Assembly: GCF_001638985.1 (NCBI RefSeq)
Contig: NW_017265158.1
Location: 124,001 to 188,000, forward strand
Direction of reading: 5' to 3'
DNA: 64,000 nucleotides
Origin: Phycomyces blakesleeanus NRRL 1555(-)
Lineage: Eukaryota > Mucoromycota > Mucoromycetes > Mucorales > Phycomycetaceae
Shown: positions 1 through 10,927 of the stretch, one piece after another
Numbering within the stretch: position 1 is the first letter of the stretch
Layout of the letters: every line of letters begins with the position of its first letter
Program-made: the position numbers and the translations under genes
The notes under the pieces: model-generated
Database searches by the model: none
What the model was told of the DNA's origin: nothing
Seen by the model: the letters and a program-made list of their open reading frames with translations, nothing else

Positions 1-1367
1 AAAACCTATAATTCTCAGTTAATTTATTTATTTATTATTAATTAACTTGTGATTTTAAAGAGAATAATAAGCCAAAATAGGAAAATATGAAACCAATACA
101 ATATATATATGTATTGAATTTGTATTTTATCTTTTTTGCTCTACTTGCTTTGATTCTGATCAGCCAAATTTAGGGGACGCCAGCTTTGTACTAGGACAAA
201 GGAACAAAGCTTTCTTTTAATAATTTCAATTCAATACGCTCGAATGAGTAAAATGGTAATATTCATTGGAGACCTTTATGTGTGGTTAAATAATGGGCAC
301 AGAAGCAAGCAATATTGTATCAAATCAAATCACATCTCTCTCCATAAAGAAAGTCTATAAAAAGAAGGTGTAGAAGGTGTAACATGTGAAATGAAACAAA
401 TAGAATCCCAACAACGATATCAATAGGTGAATATATATATATATATAAATGTACATGAATTATTCAAATATTTGGTTAAATAAATGGCACATATCATATA
501 TATGTGTGTGAGCTCAAACAATTTGTTTGCTTTCATTTGACAGAAAGAAGACGGCTGATAATATGGATAATAATAATATTAACAAGGGATTAAATGTGTG
601 TTTTAAGGGAGTACAATCCAAACACTTGTGAGAATATCACATTTTGCCCATTTGGTCTGTGAGACATTCAAGGTAAACTCTGCAACATTTGGCGATCAAG
701 GTAAAGTAAGTCAAAAGGTACAAAGTTTAATAGTGAATAATTCTATCGAATATTTGTGAATTATGAAAAAATACAGTAATTCTTCTTATACATACACATT
801 ATATGATTTTATTTTTGAAAAGGACCATTCTACGAGTGTGCTTGACCACCTCACTATTTCTCTTGATGTGTCTAAACATTATATAAAAGAAGTGTTTGCT
901 AAACTCAAGGCGCTTGACACCCCCACTAAATGACTAAAGGCGATTTGTGCTACAACAACATGGTCCCGGATCACAAATGAATTCAATTTGGATTAAATGA
1001 ATATTTGACCACATATTTTATCCTAGTATCCTAATTTAAAAAAAATGACGGAAAAAGCAGACCAAGAACTGTTACAATCTCATATTAATTCATTTTTTCT
1101 CTCTCTCTTTGTAAGAGAAAGTAATATGAAGCTATATAGAAAGATGTATTTAAAGAAGTACAATACACACAGCGTAAATTTAATATTAAATAAAATAATA
1201 ATAAAAAAAAATAATATAATATAATAAAAAAAAACAAGTCGAACTGATTAAGAAAATAATAAATAATGGTAATATAGTAGTATTAATGGTAGCAATAAAA
1301 AGGAAGCAAGAGAAACAGAGAGAATAAGAGATTAAAATGTGGGTAAATAAATATTGTAAGTGATTTT
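1..1367. other. AT-rich spacer, no gene seen
   Basis: No reading frame with coding character and no convincing splice-joined exons were found on either strand. The stretch is AT-rich with short TA runs (for example near 430-450) and an A/T-rich tract at 1180-1280 just downstream of the receptor-like gene, which probably holds its 3' processing signals. Confidence 0.5.
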
Positions 1368-3660
1368 TTAGATGCGTCTTTCAGGTGATTGCCAAAGCCA
1401 ATCTCTAACAGCATGATCTCTCTGTTCACCATCTTGGGTCTGAGGAGGGGTTGGCAAAGGAGAGGAAGAGTAGATATCCCTTTCCCAAGTTGGACTAACG
1501 GGCGATGTCAAAGGACTTCCCAAATCCCGACGCTGGATAGGATGCGCACCCTGAGTACGGACGGTCTGAGGAGAAGTTGATCTACTCAGATTCTCATAAT
1601 TGACACGTTCGTCTAGTGTGTATGTATGCTTGAAATCATCTACAGATGGTTGACCAGCAGAGGCACTGATGCTACCTCCTCCTAAAGCTGTACGCTGCGA
1701 TCGACTGGCAAGCTCGTGAAGGGGAATCTCGGTTGGAGTGTATGATCGGTTGGAATACTCTGCCGATGAAAGAACAGGAGAGGTAGCTCCATTTCCTCCT
1801 CCTGCTTTGGCCGGATAACGCTTTACATTGGAAGGATCCACCATGGCAAAACTGATCGATTGGTCAGAATAAGGCACATCAATCACCACATTGCGTCCAC
1901 CAGATTGAGCATAGGGAGCATCAAATGCTCCAGGGGGTGAAAGAGGTCTTCCGGGAGCAAAACTAGGATTGAAAGTGTCATCGACTGCAAGAGAGTGAGG
2001 ATAATCGACAGCAACAGGTGCCATGGCACGCATATATCCGCCCTTGACCTGAGGACTGAGTTGTTGGGGATCGAGTTCGGTGCTCTTGTCGACAGTGTTG
2101 TTGGCCATGAATGTATTGATGCGTCCACTGAACCGCTGACTGGTGGTGCCGTGAAGCGCTTCTTCATGTTTGGAATTCTCTGTAAATCTGTATTCCGAGT
2201 CCTGTCCATTCTTTGACGAGTTGTTTGTATTGAACTGACGACGGGGATGGAAAATAGAAATGAACAATAGCCAAATAAAAATTGTACAGATATTGGCATT
2301 GGCAATTAAGGTGTCCGAGGCAAACTTGCTCAAACTGATCACTTTTCCCTCCGTTAGACCATCAGAGCAGATGATGACAAATGAAATGCCATAGCTAAAG
2401 AGGGTGACTGTAAGAAGAAAGTTCATGTCTCTGAAATAATTCAGCTTGGATATCACGGCTACATTATTATTTGTTCTGGTAGCCAGACCAATCATTCTGG
2501 TGAAACGAATATGGGATCGTACACCCAACAGAGCAGTGAGCATCACTATAGAAGGAAAATACAAAATGTACATTAATATATAAAAAGCCAACACTTTAGA
2601 TGACTGTTTGTTGTTATGAATTCTTTATGAAGGACATGTATATATTTACCTTGAAGGCCGTAAGCCAACTGAGGCACAATCTCACTGTAAAGCTCATTTC
2701 CTCGGTACACCCATTGCAAAATAGGGAACAAGGCCATGCTGCAAAGAGCCCTGATGAAGTAAAAATTATTGGAGTAAAAAAAAAAATTAAAAAAAATTAA
2801 GTAACACACATGAATATCACCGCTCTTAGTAACAAATATAAGAGTTCTATGCAACTGCTCTTTACCAGACAATATAAAACTTGAATTCGAATGAACTCAT
2901 GAAACTTTTTTTGGCGACTGCGTTGGAGAGATAATTCCAGAAACATTGCATCAAGAAGAAGACGCCGGTGTGAAAAGAGAATGTAACACACTCCACATAA
3001 TCCATGGCCTGTGAATTTGTTAGTGACACAGAACTGAAATAAAAAGTAAAATAAAATAAAATAAAATAAAAAGAAAGGTGGGACAAGTCTAGAGAGAACA
3101 AATAGACGATTGATCTTATTTCACTTACCGGAATACGATCCCTGTGCGATTGCGACCATTGACTGAATGGCTTGGAAATTATAGAGCCATTAGGCATGAG
3201 AAAGAAGCCTTCCTTGTACTTGATCCATGCAGACAACACGTCTAAAATACAAGTATTAGAAAATTGAATGATAATAATCACATAGATATTGAGCTCACCC
3301 CACACCGTTTGCGTGGTCATCATTAGTATCAATATTACTGATAGCACGCTTCGTAATTCTCCAGAGAGGATTTTCGAGGGAGAGAGACATCTGAATCTAT
3401 CGTTTCCCCAGACACAGTAAAGAAAGTACACTGAGATGTATACACTAATGGTACAACGCTCTAAAATAAATGATATTCAAACAGGAAATAGAGGGTTAAT
3501 TTCCCACAAGAACAATCCGTTGCTGTTCAGATTTCTTCTTCTTCTTTTACCCAGGTAAGAGAAGTCACTACAAAGCAAATATTGGAATTAGGTTGGAGAT
3601 ATGAAAAGACAGGGTGCTGCTAGTTAAAGAGGTAAAGATACCCTACCTGAGGTGAGTCAT
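1368..3660 (-). CDS. Seven-helix receptor-like membrane protein (GPCR-like), 7 exons
   Basis: Exons 3660-3647, 3567-3551, 3460-3299, 3241-3129, 3008-2866, 2750-2650 and 2593-1368 join in frame at GT-AG sites to 1776 bases, or 591 residues plus stop. The first two coding exons are micro-exons of 14 and 17 bases. I count seven hydrophobic segments near residues 12-28, 45-63, 103-125, 143-160, 180-205, 237-258 and 272-292, followed by a tail of about 300 residues rich in Ser, Pro, Gln and Asn with no domain I recognise. This layout (seven helices plus a long disordered cytoplasmic tail) is that of fungal G-protein-coupled receptors. I see no RGS or kinase domain. The family call rests on topology, not on a signature motif, so an unrelated multi-pass protein is possible. 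The gene is transcribed away from the secreted-protein gene to its right. Confidence 0.6.
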
Positions 3661-4172
3661 AAAGTACGAGGAAGAAAGAGTGTAAAGAAAGTGAAAGAGG
3701 AGACCTAAATTGAGATGGATGAATGGAGCTGTTACAAAAAGGAAAATTTAAAAAATTTATTTATTTGCTTCATTTGATTTGAGTTACTGCTGTACAAAAT
3801 AGAAAATAAGACAACTTGAGAAAATATTGAGATCATTAAGAAAACTTGCCTTTATGATCCTTTTGTGATCTGTACAATCACATGTATATATATAGCATTA
3901 TCCGTTATTGTACCCTCAAAGGCTTTTTTAACTCTTGTACGGCAAGGCACGAGAAGAACTTCTTTATCAGGGTGAGCCAAGGAAAGTCGGGCTATAAATC
4001 ATTAAGCGGCAGTAAAATGATCAAAAATAGATTAAAACTCTACCAGAAAAAAAAATTACAGATTTTTTTTTTCTTTTTCCTTATAAATAATTTATAATTT
4101 TCTGTGTGTGGGTTTTGAATTCTTAAACTCCTTTTTCTTCTGCTTCTTCTTCTTCTGTTTGATTGCTGAAAG
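3661..4172. promoter_or_regulatory. Shared divergent promoter region
   Basis: These 512 bases separate two genes transcribed away from each other. The right-hand leader contains a pyrimidine-rich stretch (about 4127-4160, mostly CTT and TTC repeats) immediately before the start codon at 4173, a common feature of well-expressed fungal promoters. No specific operator could be identified. Confidence 0.4.
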
Positions 4173-4844
4173 ATGTTGATTCGCACCGTCCTTACCTTTT
4201 CCCTTGCCATCATTTCTGTCGCTGCATCGGGTTTCGAATCAACAAACAACGCCAATCGATTGTTCAAACGTGAAGACAAACTGCCATTTGCAACTCTCCC
4301 AAATGCAAACTGTGGTGCACCAACTGTCTGTTCCAACATCGATCAGAACATCACCTGTCGATGCAACGATGTCTTGACTGTATGCGAGAACACCTCTGGC
4401 CAGTTCTGCTGGGGATCCAAAACTCTCACCAGCAATTCCTGTCCCACAATTCCCACTAGTTGCAGCAGCGAATTCAACGGAACAGCAAGCTGTCTGTGCA
4501 GTGGTAGCCAGGTACTTTGTGTCGATAGTTACAACCATTACTGCTATGGTACATACCAGACAGACTCTACCGGAAGTGCTTCTGTAGCTATTGCAGCAAT
4601 TCCCGATGCCGGATCTTCTGCTGCTGTCTCTTCTGCTGCCGTTTCTGCTTCTGCTTCTGTTCCTCTTTCTGCCGCCGCTTCTGCTTCTGTTTCAGACGCT
4701 CTTGGTGGAACCATTAAAACCAACCCTGCCCCAACTGCTCCTGCCGCTTCGCCTTCTGTAGAATCTTCCGCAACACAATTGTCAGCCCTTAAAGCCTCTG
4801 TATCTGCATTACTTGTATCTATTGCCTATTTTGCTTTGCAATAA
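4173..4844 (+). CDS. Secreted cysteine-rich, Ser/Ala-rich protein, likely GPI-anchored
   Basis: Single-exon gene of 223 residues. The N-terminus is a typical signal peptide (hydrophobic core about residues 4-19). It is followed near residue 33 by a Lys-Arg pair (LFKRED), which fits a Kex2 processing site. Two cysteine modules follow (about residues 46-80 and 90-124), each with CRC or CLC, CxN and FCW or YCY-type spacing, suggesting a repeated disulfide unit. Residues 130-200 are a Ser/Ala/Val-rich stalk, likely O-glycosylated. The last 20 residues are hydrophobic after small residues, as in a GPI-anchor signal. I do not recognise a named family. It is most likely a cell-wall or surface protein. 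Confidence 0.75.
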   Translation: MLIRTVLTFSLAIISVAASGFESTNNANRLFKREDKLPFATLPNANCGAPTVCSNIDQNITCRCNDVLTVCENTSGQFCWGSKTLTSNSCPTIPTSCSSEFNGTASCLCSGSQVLCVDSYNHYCYGTYQTDSTGSASVAIAAIPDAGSSAAVSSAAVSASASVPLSAAASASVSDALGGTIKTNPAPTAPAASPSVESSATQLSALKASVSALLVSIAYFALQ

Positions 4845-5543
4845 ATATAAAGTAAAAAGCAAAGCTACAAAGGGTACAAAGAATATATGCATAAAAAAAT
4901 GTTTGTATTCACATTTCACAACGGAAGATTCCTCAAAAGAAAACCAAAAATCACAGGTCCTTATTGTCTCCTTTCAATTCTCCTTATCTTTTTTTTTTCA
5001 AACAAAATCAAATTATTATGAATGAATTTCTGACAGAAATATAGATGAATAAGATGGAGAAATTAATACTAAAAAAGAAAAAACTCTTCAAATATATTTA
5101 CTTGATGTTATTATTAAATAGACTGTCATATATAAATACAATTGTACACAGAATAATAAAGATAAAATATATATATAAAGAAAATGTTTTACAGAAATTC
5201 TTGTCGTTAACTTTGTCCCATTTCAAATAATCCTAAAGTTCTTTATATTCCATTAAACAAAAGGTACAGAACTTGGTTACTGTGCCACAGATTGATTGTT
5301 GTTGATCCGAGGTACTCGTTGTTTCTGATCTAAAATCGCATATATAGTTTAAAATTAGCCAATCAGACTACCTCAACACGCTTATATTTCTTAGATAGAC
5401 ACCTTGTACACGGCGTACCTTTTTAACAGCGGAATAAAATGATATATTTAGTATAGTTTATTATTGCAAAATATAGAATCAATTGATTGAATCGATTGCT
5501 CAATTTATATACTATATTAAAAATAAAATAGACTTGGAAATTA

Positions 5544-5621
<78 letters not shown>

Positions 5622-6299
5622 CTACATAATTTCCGCACTTAGAGCTCCTTTGACCTTACCAGTTCCGCCTACAATCTAGCGTGGGTCTATTATACCCATT
5701 ATAGAATGGTTCTAGATGCATCGTATGTTTGAATAACCAAGGCGCGTATCTTTTTACTTTTATTTATATGAATTAATCGATAAAGTCTATCAATATTTAA
5801 GGTTCAAGCCACTCAATAAGTCTACTAGCTTATAAAAATATATAGTATCAAGGACACAGACGAATGTGTGGCTCATTATTGTTGGCAAAGTTATCAAGAT
5901 TGGTTATAAAGGGGCTATTGATTGTACGTATGTACCCAGACAACTAATTAAGATCTGGGAGCTTCTAATTCTAAGCCGTGGGTCTCATTGAAAGAAAGAA
6001 AAGAAAAAGGCGGTTAATCGGAGGCTTCTTCAAGTCCAACAAAGCCAAAATACTTTTTTTTTGTATATATTGTTTGTATGTGTATAGATTTGTGTGCGTG
6101 TTTTACAAGATTAAATTCAAAGTATTCGATGCACCTTTTGGACTTGCTGGTGTTTCAATTTATCGATTGAACTATAATTTGTATATATGAATCTAATTAT
6201 AAAGATAACAACAAATATTTAGAACATAAGAAGCTAAATAATTTATTAGCCAGGCCTTACATATGTGCCGATTTTTATTGGGTTCATATCAGAAATTCT
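4845..6299. other. AT-rich spacer with decayed fragments
   Basis: No intact gene is visible. The stretch holds an ACT/AAT microsatellite and scattered short frames that look like translation of low-complexity DNA. A frame around 5978-6190 has a basic start and a hydrophobic middle but no family resemblance, and I do not call it. Confidence 0.4.
5544..5622. repeat. Trinucleotide microsatellite (ACT)n(AAT)n
   Basis: A pure run of ACT units passes into a run of AAT units over about 78 bases. It translates to poly-Leu or poly-Val in some frames, which is an artefact. Confidence 0.95.
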
Positions 6300-6416
6300 T
6301 CAATGATTGATAGAGACCACTTGCGACCTCTGGTACGATTTCCTTTTGAACTCTCCATCATCTTTGCCCTTAACATCGGTACGAAAGACAATGCTAGGTA
6401 GTTTTAGAGAGATCAT
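6300..6416 (-). pseudogene. Possible fragment of a Ty3/gypsy integrase C-terminus
   Basis: A 38-codon frame starts with ATG at 6416 and ends at a TGA at 6300. It contains a stretch of the form RTDVKGKDDGEFKRKSY followed by RSQVVSI. This resembles the chromodomain-proximal end of gypsy-type polyproteins, where a Gly/Asp turn, a basic strand and a Ser-Gln-hydrophobic motif follow the integrase core. No other integrase sequence was found beside it, so if real it is an isolated relic. The call rests on pattern resemblance over a short stretch only. Confidence 0.25.
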
Positions 6417-6704
6417 GGTTAAATTATTATTATTTTATTCGCCACTACCATTTCTCCCCCTTTTTTTAATATAAATATATATAAAAAGGGGAAGAAACTG
6501 TCTGCTTAAAAATCAACCATCGGTTTTACATTTCAAAAACAAAAAGGTGGTAAAATATTTTATGTCTATATTTGGTTTAACGGACAATATAAAAAAAAAA
6601 TATAGTAAATCTATGACTGTCACCATCCCTTGTCATGTCTAATACAGCCAAAAAAATATTCAATTGACTTTGAGTATTCGAAACTTGTTTTACACATAAT
6701 CATA

Positions 6705-7145
6705 ATGGACGACACACTTCTTCAGGTTCGCGAAAAATGTGCCCTCCAACTCGAGATGTACCAAAAGTGTATCGAGAACTATCCTCAATCATGGGATAAG
6801 AGCTGTATTCAGCAAAAACGAGCATTGACAAAGTGCTCTGAAGAAAAGTAAGTTTGAGATCTCTTACTTGTTGAAATGCACAGACACTTGATCTCTATTT
6901 CTCTATTTTCTTCTTTATCACTTTCAAGTGTTGGTATTCTCAAGTTTGTCAAGCACCACTGTGTCCTTCAGATCAAGGCTTACGATGAATGCCTGTTTTC
7001 TAACAAGGACGACCCTGAAAAGTGTGTCCAGCAACTCAAGGAGCTTTACTTCTGCACAGAAGCTACCTCAATCGCCTACCGTGATCAGGAGCAAGCCAAA
7101 AAGACAGATGCACCTGCAACAGTTGAATCAACAAAAACCGATTAG
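6705..7145 (+). CDS. Double twin-CX9C mitochondrial intermembrane-space protein (CHCHD5/Mix14 type)
   Basis: Two exons, 6705-6847 and 6929-7145, join at a GTAAGT donor and TTTCAAG acceptor to give 119 residues. Four CX9C motifs are present: two before the intron (first cysteines near residues 12 and 34) and two after it (HHC...CLF and KC...FC). Tandem pairs of CX9C helix hairpins are the hallmark of CHCHD5 and yeast Mix14/Mic14. These are imported into the mitochondrial intermembrane space by the Mia40/Erv1 disulfide relay. Length and motif number match the family. The C-terminal 25 residues are Ala/Lys/Thr-rich and probably unstructured. The first ATG upstream of the first cysteine motif in this frame is at 6705. 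The gene faces SDHAF1 tail to tail, 187 bases apart. Confidence 0.85.
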
Positions 7146-7332
7146 AATGAGGAGAGATGGATTAGATGAGAGTTTGAGATTTTCTCATCAGAGCTTTAAA
7201 TCTACTTTACTGTTTCTTTATTATTATTACTATTATTATTATTGTATTTGTGTGTATATACTTTTCTTCTTATGTTTTCCCAATTTGACAACACAGTTCT
7301 ATATTATCTTTTGGAGTTTATTTTTTTTCTGT

Positions 7333-7685
7333 TTAAAGATGAATGTCTTTGATGCTAGGCGAGCTGTATGCTTCCAACTGTCGTTTTCCGCGTCTCAGCA
7401 TGTATTCAATTGTAGTGAAATCAGACTTGCGAATCTTGTGATTCCGAAATTCATTTCGGACAAATGCTTGAAAGCGAGCACGATTTTCCTACAGAATCAC
7501 CAACAACAACAACAGCAAATATTCTCTTTAGATTGTGGAGAGCATAAAAATGCCCATTATTGTTGTTGTTTTTTGTATATAACAAAAAAGCACACCTTTG
7601 GCTTTTGCAGAGTAGCCCGGAAACATTGTCTGTAAAAGTTGATAACTTCTTGCTGTAGTCCAGATCTTCGTACAGGTGCCGCCAT
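7333..7685 (-). CDS. SDH6: Succinate dehydrogenase assembly factor 1 (LYR family, Sdh6/SDHAF1)
   Basis: Two exons, 7685-7596 (30 codons) and 7488-7333, join in phase at AAG|GTGTGC and CTGTAG|GAA to give 81 residues. The first exon carries the LYR-type motif as INFYRQCFR. The second carries FVRNEFRNH, a basic RKSD, IEYMLRRGKRQLE and a short tail. The F...EFR...SD..IEY..RRG.RQL pattern is the signature of SDHAF1 (LYRM8), which escorts the iron-sulfur subunit of complex II and helps deliver its Fe-S clusters in the matrix. The size matches the fungal family. Both exons are too short to stand out as open frames, so this gene is easy to miss. Its neighbour is another mitochondrial biogenesis factor. 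Confidence 0.88.
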
Positions 7686-7807
7686 TATAGGATACAAGCT
7701 AATATTTATTTATTTTATTTATTGATGACTGTATGTCTTTTGCTTTATATATACAAGTCTATATATATGTGTGTGTATATATTACAGGGTAATAGGAAAG
7801 AAAAGAG

Positions 7808-7971
7808 ATGAAGAGAAAATTAAACAAAAAAGGACAGACCAGGGAGGACTACTGGGACTGCTCTCAATGCAAGGGGTAATAAACTTGAATGCAGGCCACA
7901 CTTGTCAAAACTGTTACTCTTTAAGGTATCCTTATTGTTCTTGTTGCCACCAAATAAGCATGCGCACATAA
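7808..7971 (+). pseudogene. Small RanBP2-type zinc-finger frame with a one-base slip
   Basis: From an ATG at 7808 the frame reads a basic leader, then DYWDCSQCKG, and stops at 7877. The frame one base over continues directly with a Val-Ile-Asn segment and CQNC, then a second Cys pair (CSCC), ending at 7971. Joined across the four-G run at 7873-7876, the residues give W-x-C-x2-C-x4-N-x6-C-x2-C, close to the RanBP2 zinc-ribbon consensus W-x-C-x2-4-C-x3-N-x6-C-x2-C. Either one G has been lost (mutation or sequencing error) or the likeness is accidental. An AG acceptor-like site precedes it at about 7787. Confidence 0.35.
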
Positions 7972-8224
7972 ACTGTATAAAACTCTTAATCTTCTACACA
8001 CTAAAATTATTAACTTCATTTGCCTAAAAAAAATGGTGAATACATGCTAGCTCAGCGTAATAATAACAATAAAGAGATTTGGCGGGAAGGGTAAAAGGGA
8101 ATCGAATTGAATCTAATAAAATATAGATCATCCGAATAGTTAAAGAAAAATAAAACGCAATATCATCTTTTGTATTATCAAAAGGTCACTATCACGATTG
8201 AATACTAATCTCAATACTAATAAA

Positions 8225-8430
8225 CATAAGAGCATCTCCAGCAGTTTCTACACACGAATTCTACACAACCAAATTAGGAAGTAAATGTATAGAATTTCGA
8301 AAAAAAAAATGGCCTCCAGCAGTTTCTATATAACATTCTACATACCCAAAAACGGAAACAGACTTGCGATCTTAATTTTTCAAGTCAAATTCTACACATC
8401 TATAGAATTTATCTAATTTTGTGTAGATTC
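8225..8430. repeat. MITE-like repeat with diverged internal duplication
   Basis: The stretch opens with GAGCATCTCCAGCAG, and CCAGCAGTTTCTA occurs again about 70 bases later. The outer ends carry an imperfect inverted pair: ATTCTACACAACCAAATTAG near 8262 and CTAATTTTGTGTAGATT near 8413. There is no coding potential. This is consistent with a small non-autonomous transposon, but no target duplication could be fixed. Confidence 0.4.
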
Positions 8431-9029
8431 CATCCATCTCGTTATTTTTTCTTTTTTAGACCAAGACTTTGAATTTTCTTTTACTTCCTTACAAAGATCG
8501 TTTACAATGACCAACAATATCAATGACAGCCAAGATGACAATTCTGATTGAATCAACCTCATCAACTTTTATGTGACTGAAAATGCCACCAAGAAAAAAA
8601 AACCTTTTAAGATAATCTCTCTTAAAAATAATACTAATATATATGTAAAAAGGCTCTCTTTTTGGAAGAAAAAAACTCGACTGTAGAGGAGGATATTCAG
8701 CTTTGCTACTCATATATCTTTATTTCCACCAATCCAATTTATAAAGTTGAGCAGATATGTTCTTACTAAATTGATGATATAAAACAATATACAAGTACAG
8801 AGGAGCAGGGATAATATGGTGTTTGCCTTAAGATATTTTATTTTAAGACAGGAAATTTATCGTTAATTCAGATGAAGAAGTAATTCGATTTTTGCCAAAA
8901 CAGCTTACTTTTTCTTCTTCTCTTTTTGGTTGATCTACTACAAAATCTGTTTTTTAATACTTAATTTGTTAATTAACCTTTCTCTCAGAGATTTGGTCAT
9001 ATCTATCCACATCTCTCGGCATAAAAATT

Positions 9030-9314
9030 CTAATTTGAATAGCTGGTTTTGACGACCGTTAGAATTTTTGTGCTGATTTTACGATATTTCTTCGCAAGAG
9101 GGAGTGTGTAGATGTCGCTAGACACATCACGGCAGGTATGATTTGGATTATCCTTGCGAACAACAAATACATAAAGCACAGGTGTCTTAAATGATCCTTT
9201 TATATTAAGAAAATCATAGCACATGGTTTTCTTTATGCGTTTTTGGACCACATTAAAAACGGCCTTGCATTCATAGCTCCTGCACGATAACATGAATACT
9301 ATTATGAGAAACAC
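9030..9314 (-). pseudogene. Fragment resembling the N-terminal zinc-binding domain of a MULE-type transposase
   Basis: About 90 codons are open. The coding-like part begins after a plausible acceptor (TCGTGCAG) near 9276. It contains YECKAVFNV, a stretch of basic and hydrophobic residues, VFVVRKDNPNHTC, and a Ser-rich then basic end. This C...C...H-x-C layout with a hydrophobic strand before the His is that of FLYWCH/WRKY-GCM1-like DNA-binding domains at the start of Mutator-like transposases. No catalytic region follows on the same strand, so it is a relic. A further open frame at 8489-8713 on the same strand may belong to it but shows no motif. Confidence 0.35.
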
Positions 9315-10877
9315 AACTTGATTTCATTTTGACTTGGCTTATTTGGCAATGATGCTGGTAAGGTGGATTGTTGGGGTTATAAATGATCTACTTGAGTTCA
9401 AAAGTTTTTTTTTTCAATCTTGGTCAAAGATTTCTCTCATTCAAAAAGACTTGACTCTGATGCTTATGTTCAATCTAGTATTTACAGCCTCATGGAAAAA
9501 ATAGCATTAGAATTCTTTAAAGATTGCTCTAAAATTATAGATAACTTCATTGTGGCTTGCATGCACGATGTTTAAAAATACAAATTTCGATAAAACAGAG
9601 TGATTCAAGGCGTAGAGATTTTTCCGTCTGTAAGGAGCCGAAGCTCAAATTTATTGTAGTTTCTTGTAAGCGAGAAAAATAAAAGCGAAATAACATCTTT
9701 ACGGATAAAATATACTGTTAACTCCTATATATATATCCGAATATACTTTGGAAATCATACTTCCTGATTTGATACCTATTCCGTTGTGATACTTTTTTTT
9801 TAAAAAAAAAAACCACCACCACCAGAAATGCTCAATTGTCTTTTATGCCTTCAAACAATATAAAGAGAAAGTGAACAACAGGGTTTAACTTCTTCTTTTT
9901 CTTTAAAAACGGAGGGAATAAATATATAATCATATAGGTCTATTTTTATATTATATAAAGTATTAAATTCTGCTCAAACACACTTCTTTGGGACTATTTA
10001 TGTATCTGAATGTGTTACTTTCTTTTAAGAAAAAAGAAAAGAAAATACTACTTGTTTCTAAGTTGACTTAATATACAAACGAATGCTCATGCTACGAAAG
10101 ACTAATACTCTTGAGGACTGACTTGTTGCTAAAACTGGATGTATGCTTAAGGTAATGTTATAAAGTGTGTTGCCAAATGCGGCCACGTGTATTTAAGCAT
10201 TATTCCAACCCTTGTTGTTTCATATAGTCTCTGGGTGTCTACAAGCTTAAAGAGTATCCATGTTAGAATTCGTTCTCGAACAAAACTTGGTTTTTATTAT
10301 TTAGATATTTTGAATCTACTCTATAAGCTTTTTTTTGAGAATGGAAATTTTCATTATATATAAAATTTTATATAAAACAAGTTATACCCGCCAAAAGAGG
10401 GTAACATCGTGTGTTTTCCTTTATTTGATACTTGTCTTGTAACACTTTAAACGAAGTATAAATCAACAGAGATCATTTTTACACCAATCACTCTAAAGTA
10501 TTAAACTAAGTTGGAAGATGAAACTGTATCTTTGTACGTTTAAGAAGCCTTTGTTCTCCTCGTGGATCAAATATAGACCAGATTCTGACAATAAATTTCA
10601 ACATATATTTATCTATCTGTACTGAAAATCCAAATTCGACATACCAGACAATAGTTTTGTTTTCTTTGTTTTAATAACAATTTCAATAATTAGGTACGCG
10701 TCCTGTAATAGACCATATAAATTTGCATAAGTAGGATTTAATAAAGAGAGTCAATGAAAGCCTAGAGATACAGTCTCTTCTAGTTTAAGTGAATGATAGG
10801 TACAGGCTGAATAAATAATTAAATAAAGGGCAGAGGCTTATGAGTGAGTTTAATATGATATGTGTATATGATATGTA

Positions 10878-10912
<35 letters not shown>

Positions 10913-10927
10913 ATATAAAGATGGTGA
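9315..10927. other. Long AT-rich spacer
   Basis: About 1.6 kb without a supportable gene on either strand. It contains poly-T/poly-A runs (9798-9818), a CCACCACCACC run near 9820 and a GTATGT tandem repeat at its right end. It lies downstream of the phosphatase gene. Confidence 0.45.
10861..10916. repeat. GTATGT-type tandem repeat
   Basis: Roughly 55 bases of alternating GTATGT and GTGTAT units lie just downstream of the phosphatase stop codon. Confidence 0.9.

Noticed and set aside
5277..5418. Minus-strand exon-like pieces (PCTRCLSKKYKR and a short C-terminal peptide) resembling half of a Zn2Cys6 cluster
   Set aside because: Splice phases do not join consistently and no upstream first half of the cluster was found.
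5423..5638. Open frame with long Leu and Val runs
   Set aside because: It is the translation of the ACT/AAT microsatellite.
8489..8713. 74-codon minus-strand frame starting MSSKAEYPPLQSSFF
   Set aside because: Contains poly-Phe and Tyr-Ile stretches from AT-rich DNA, no motif and no partner exon.
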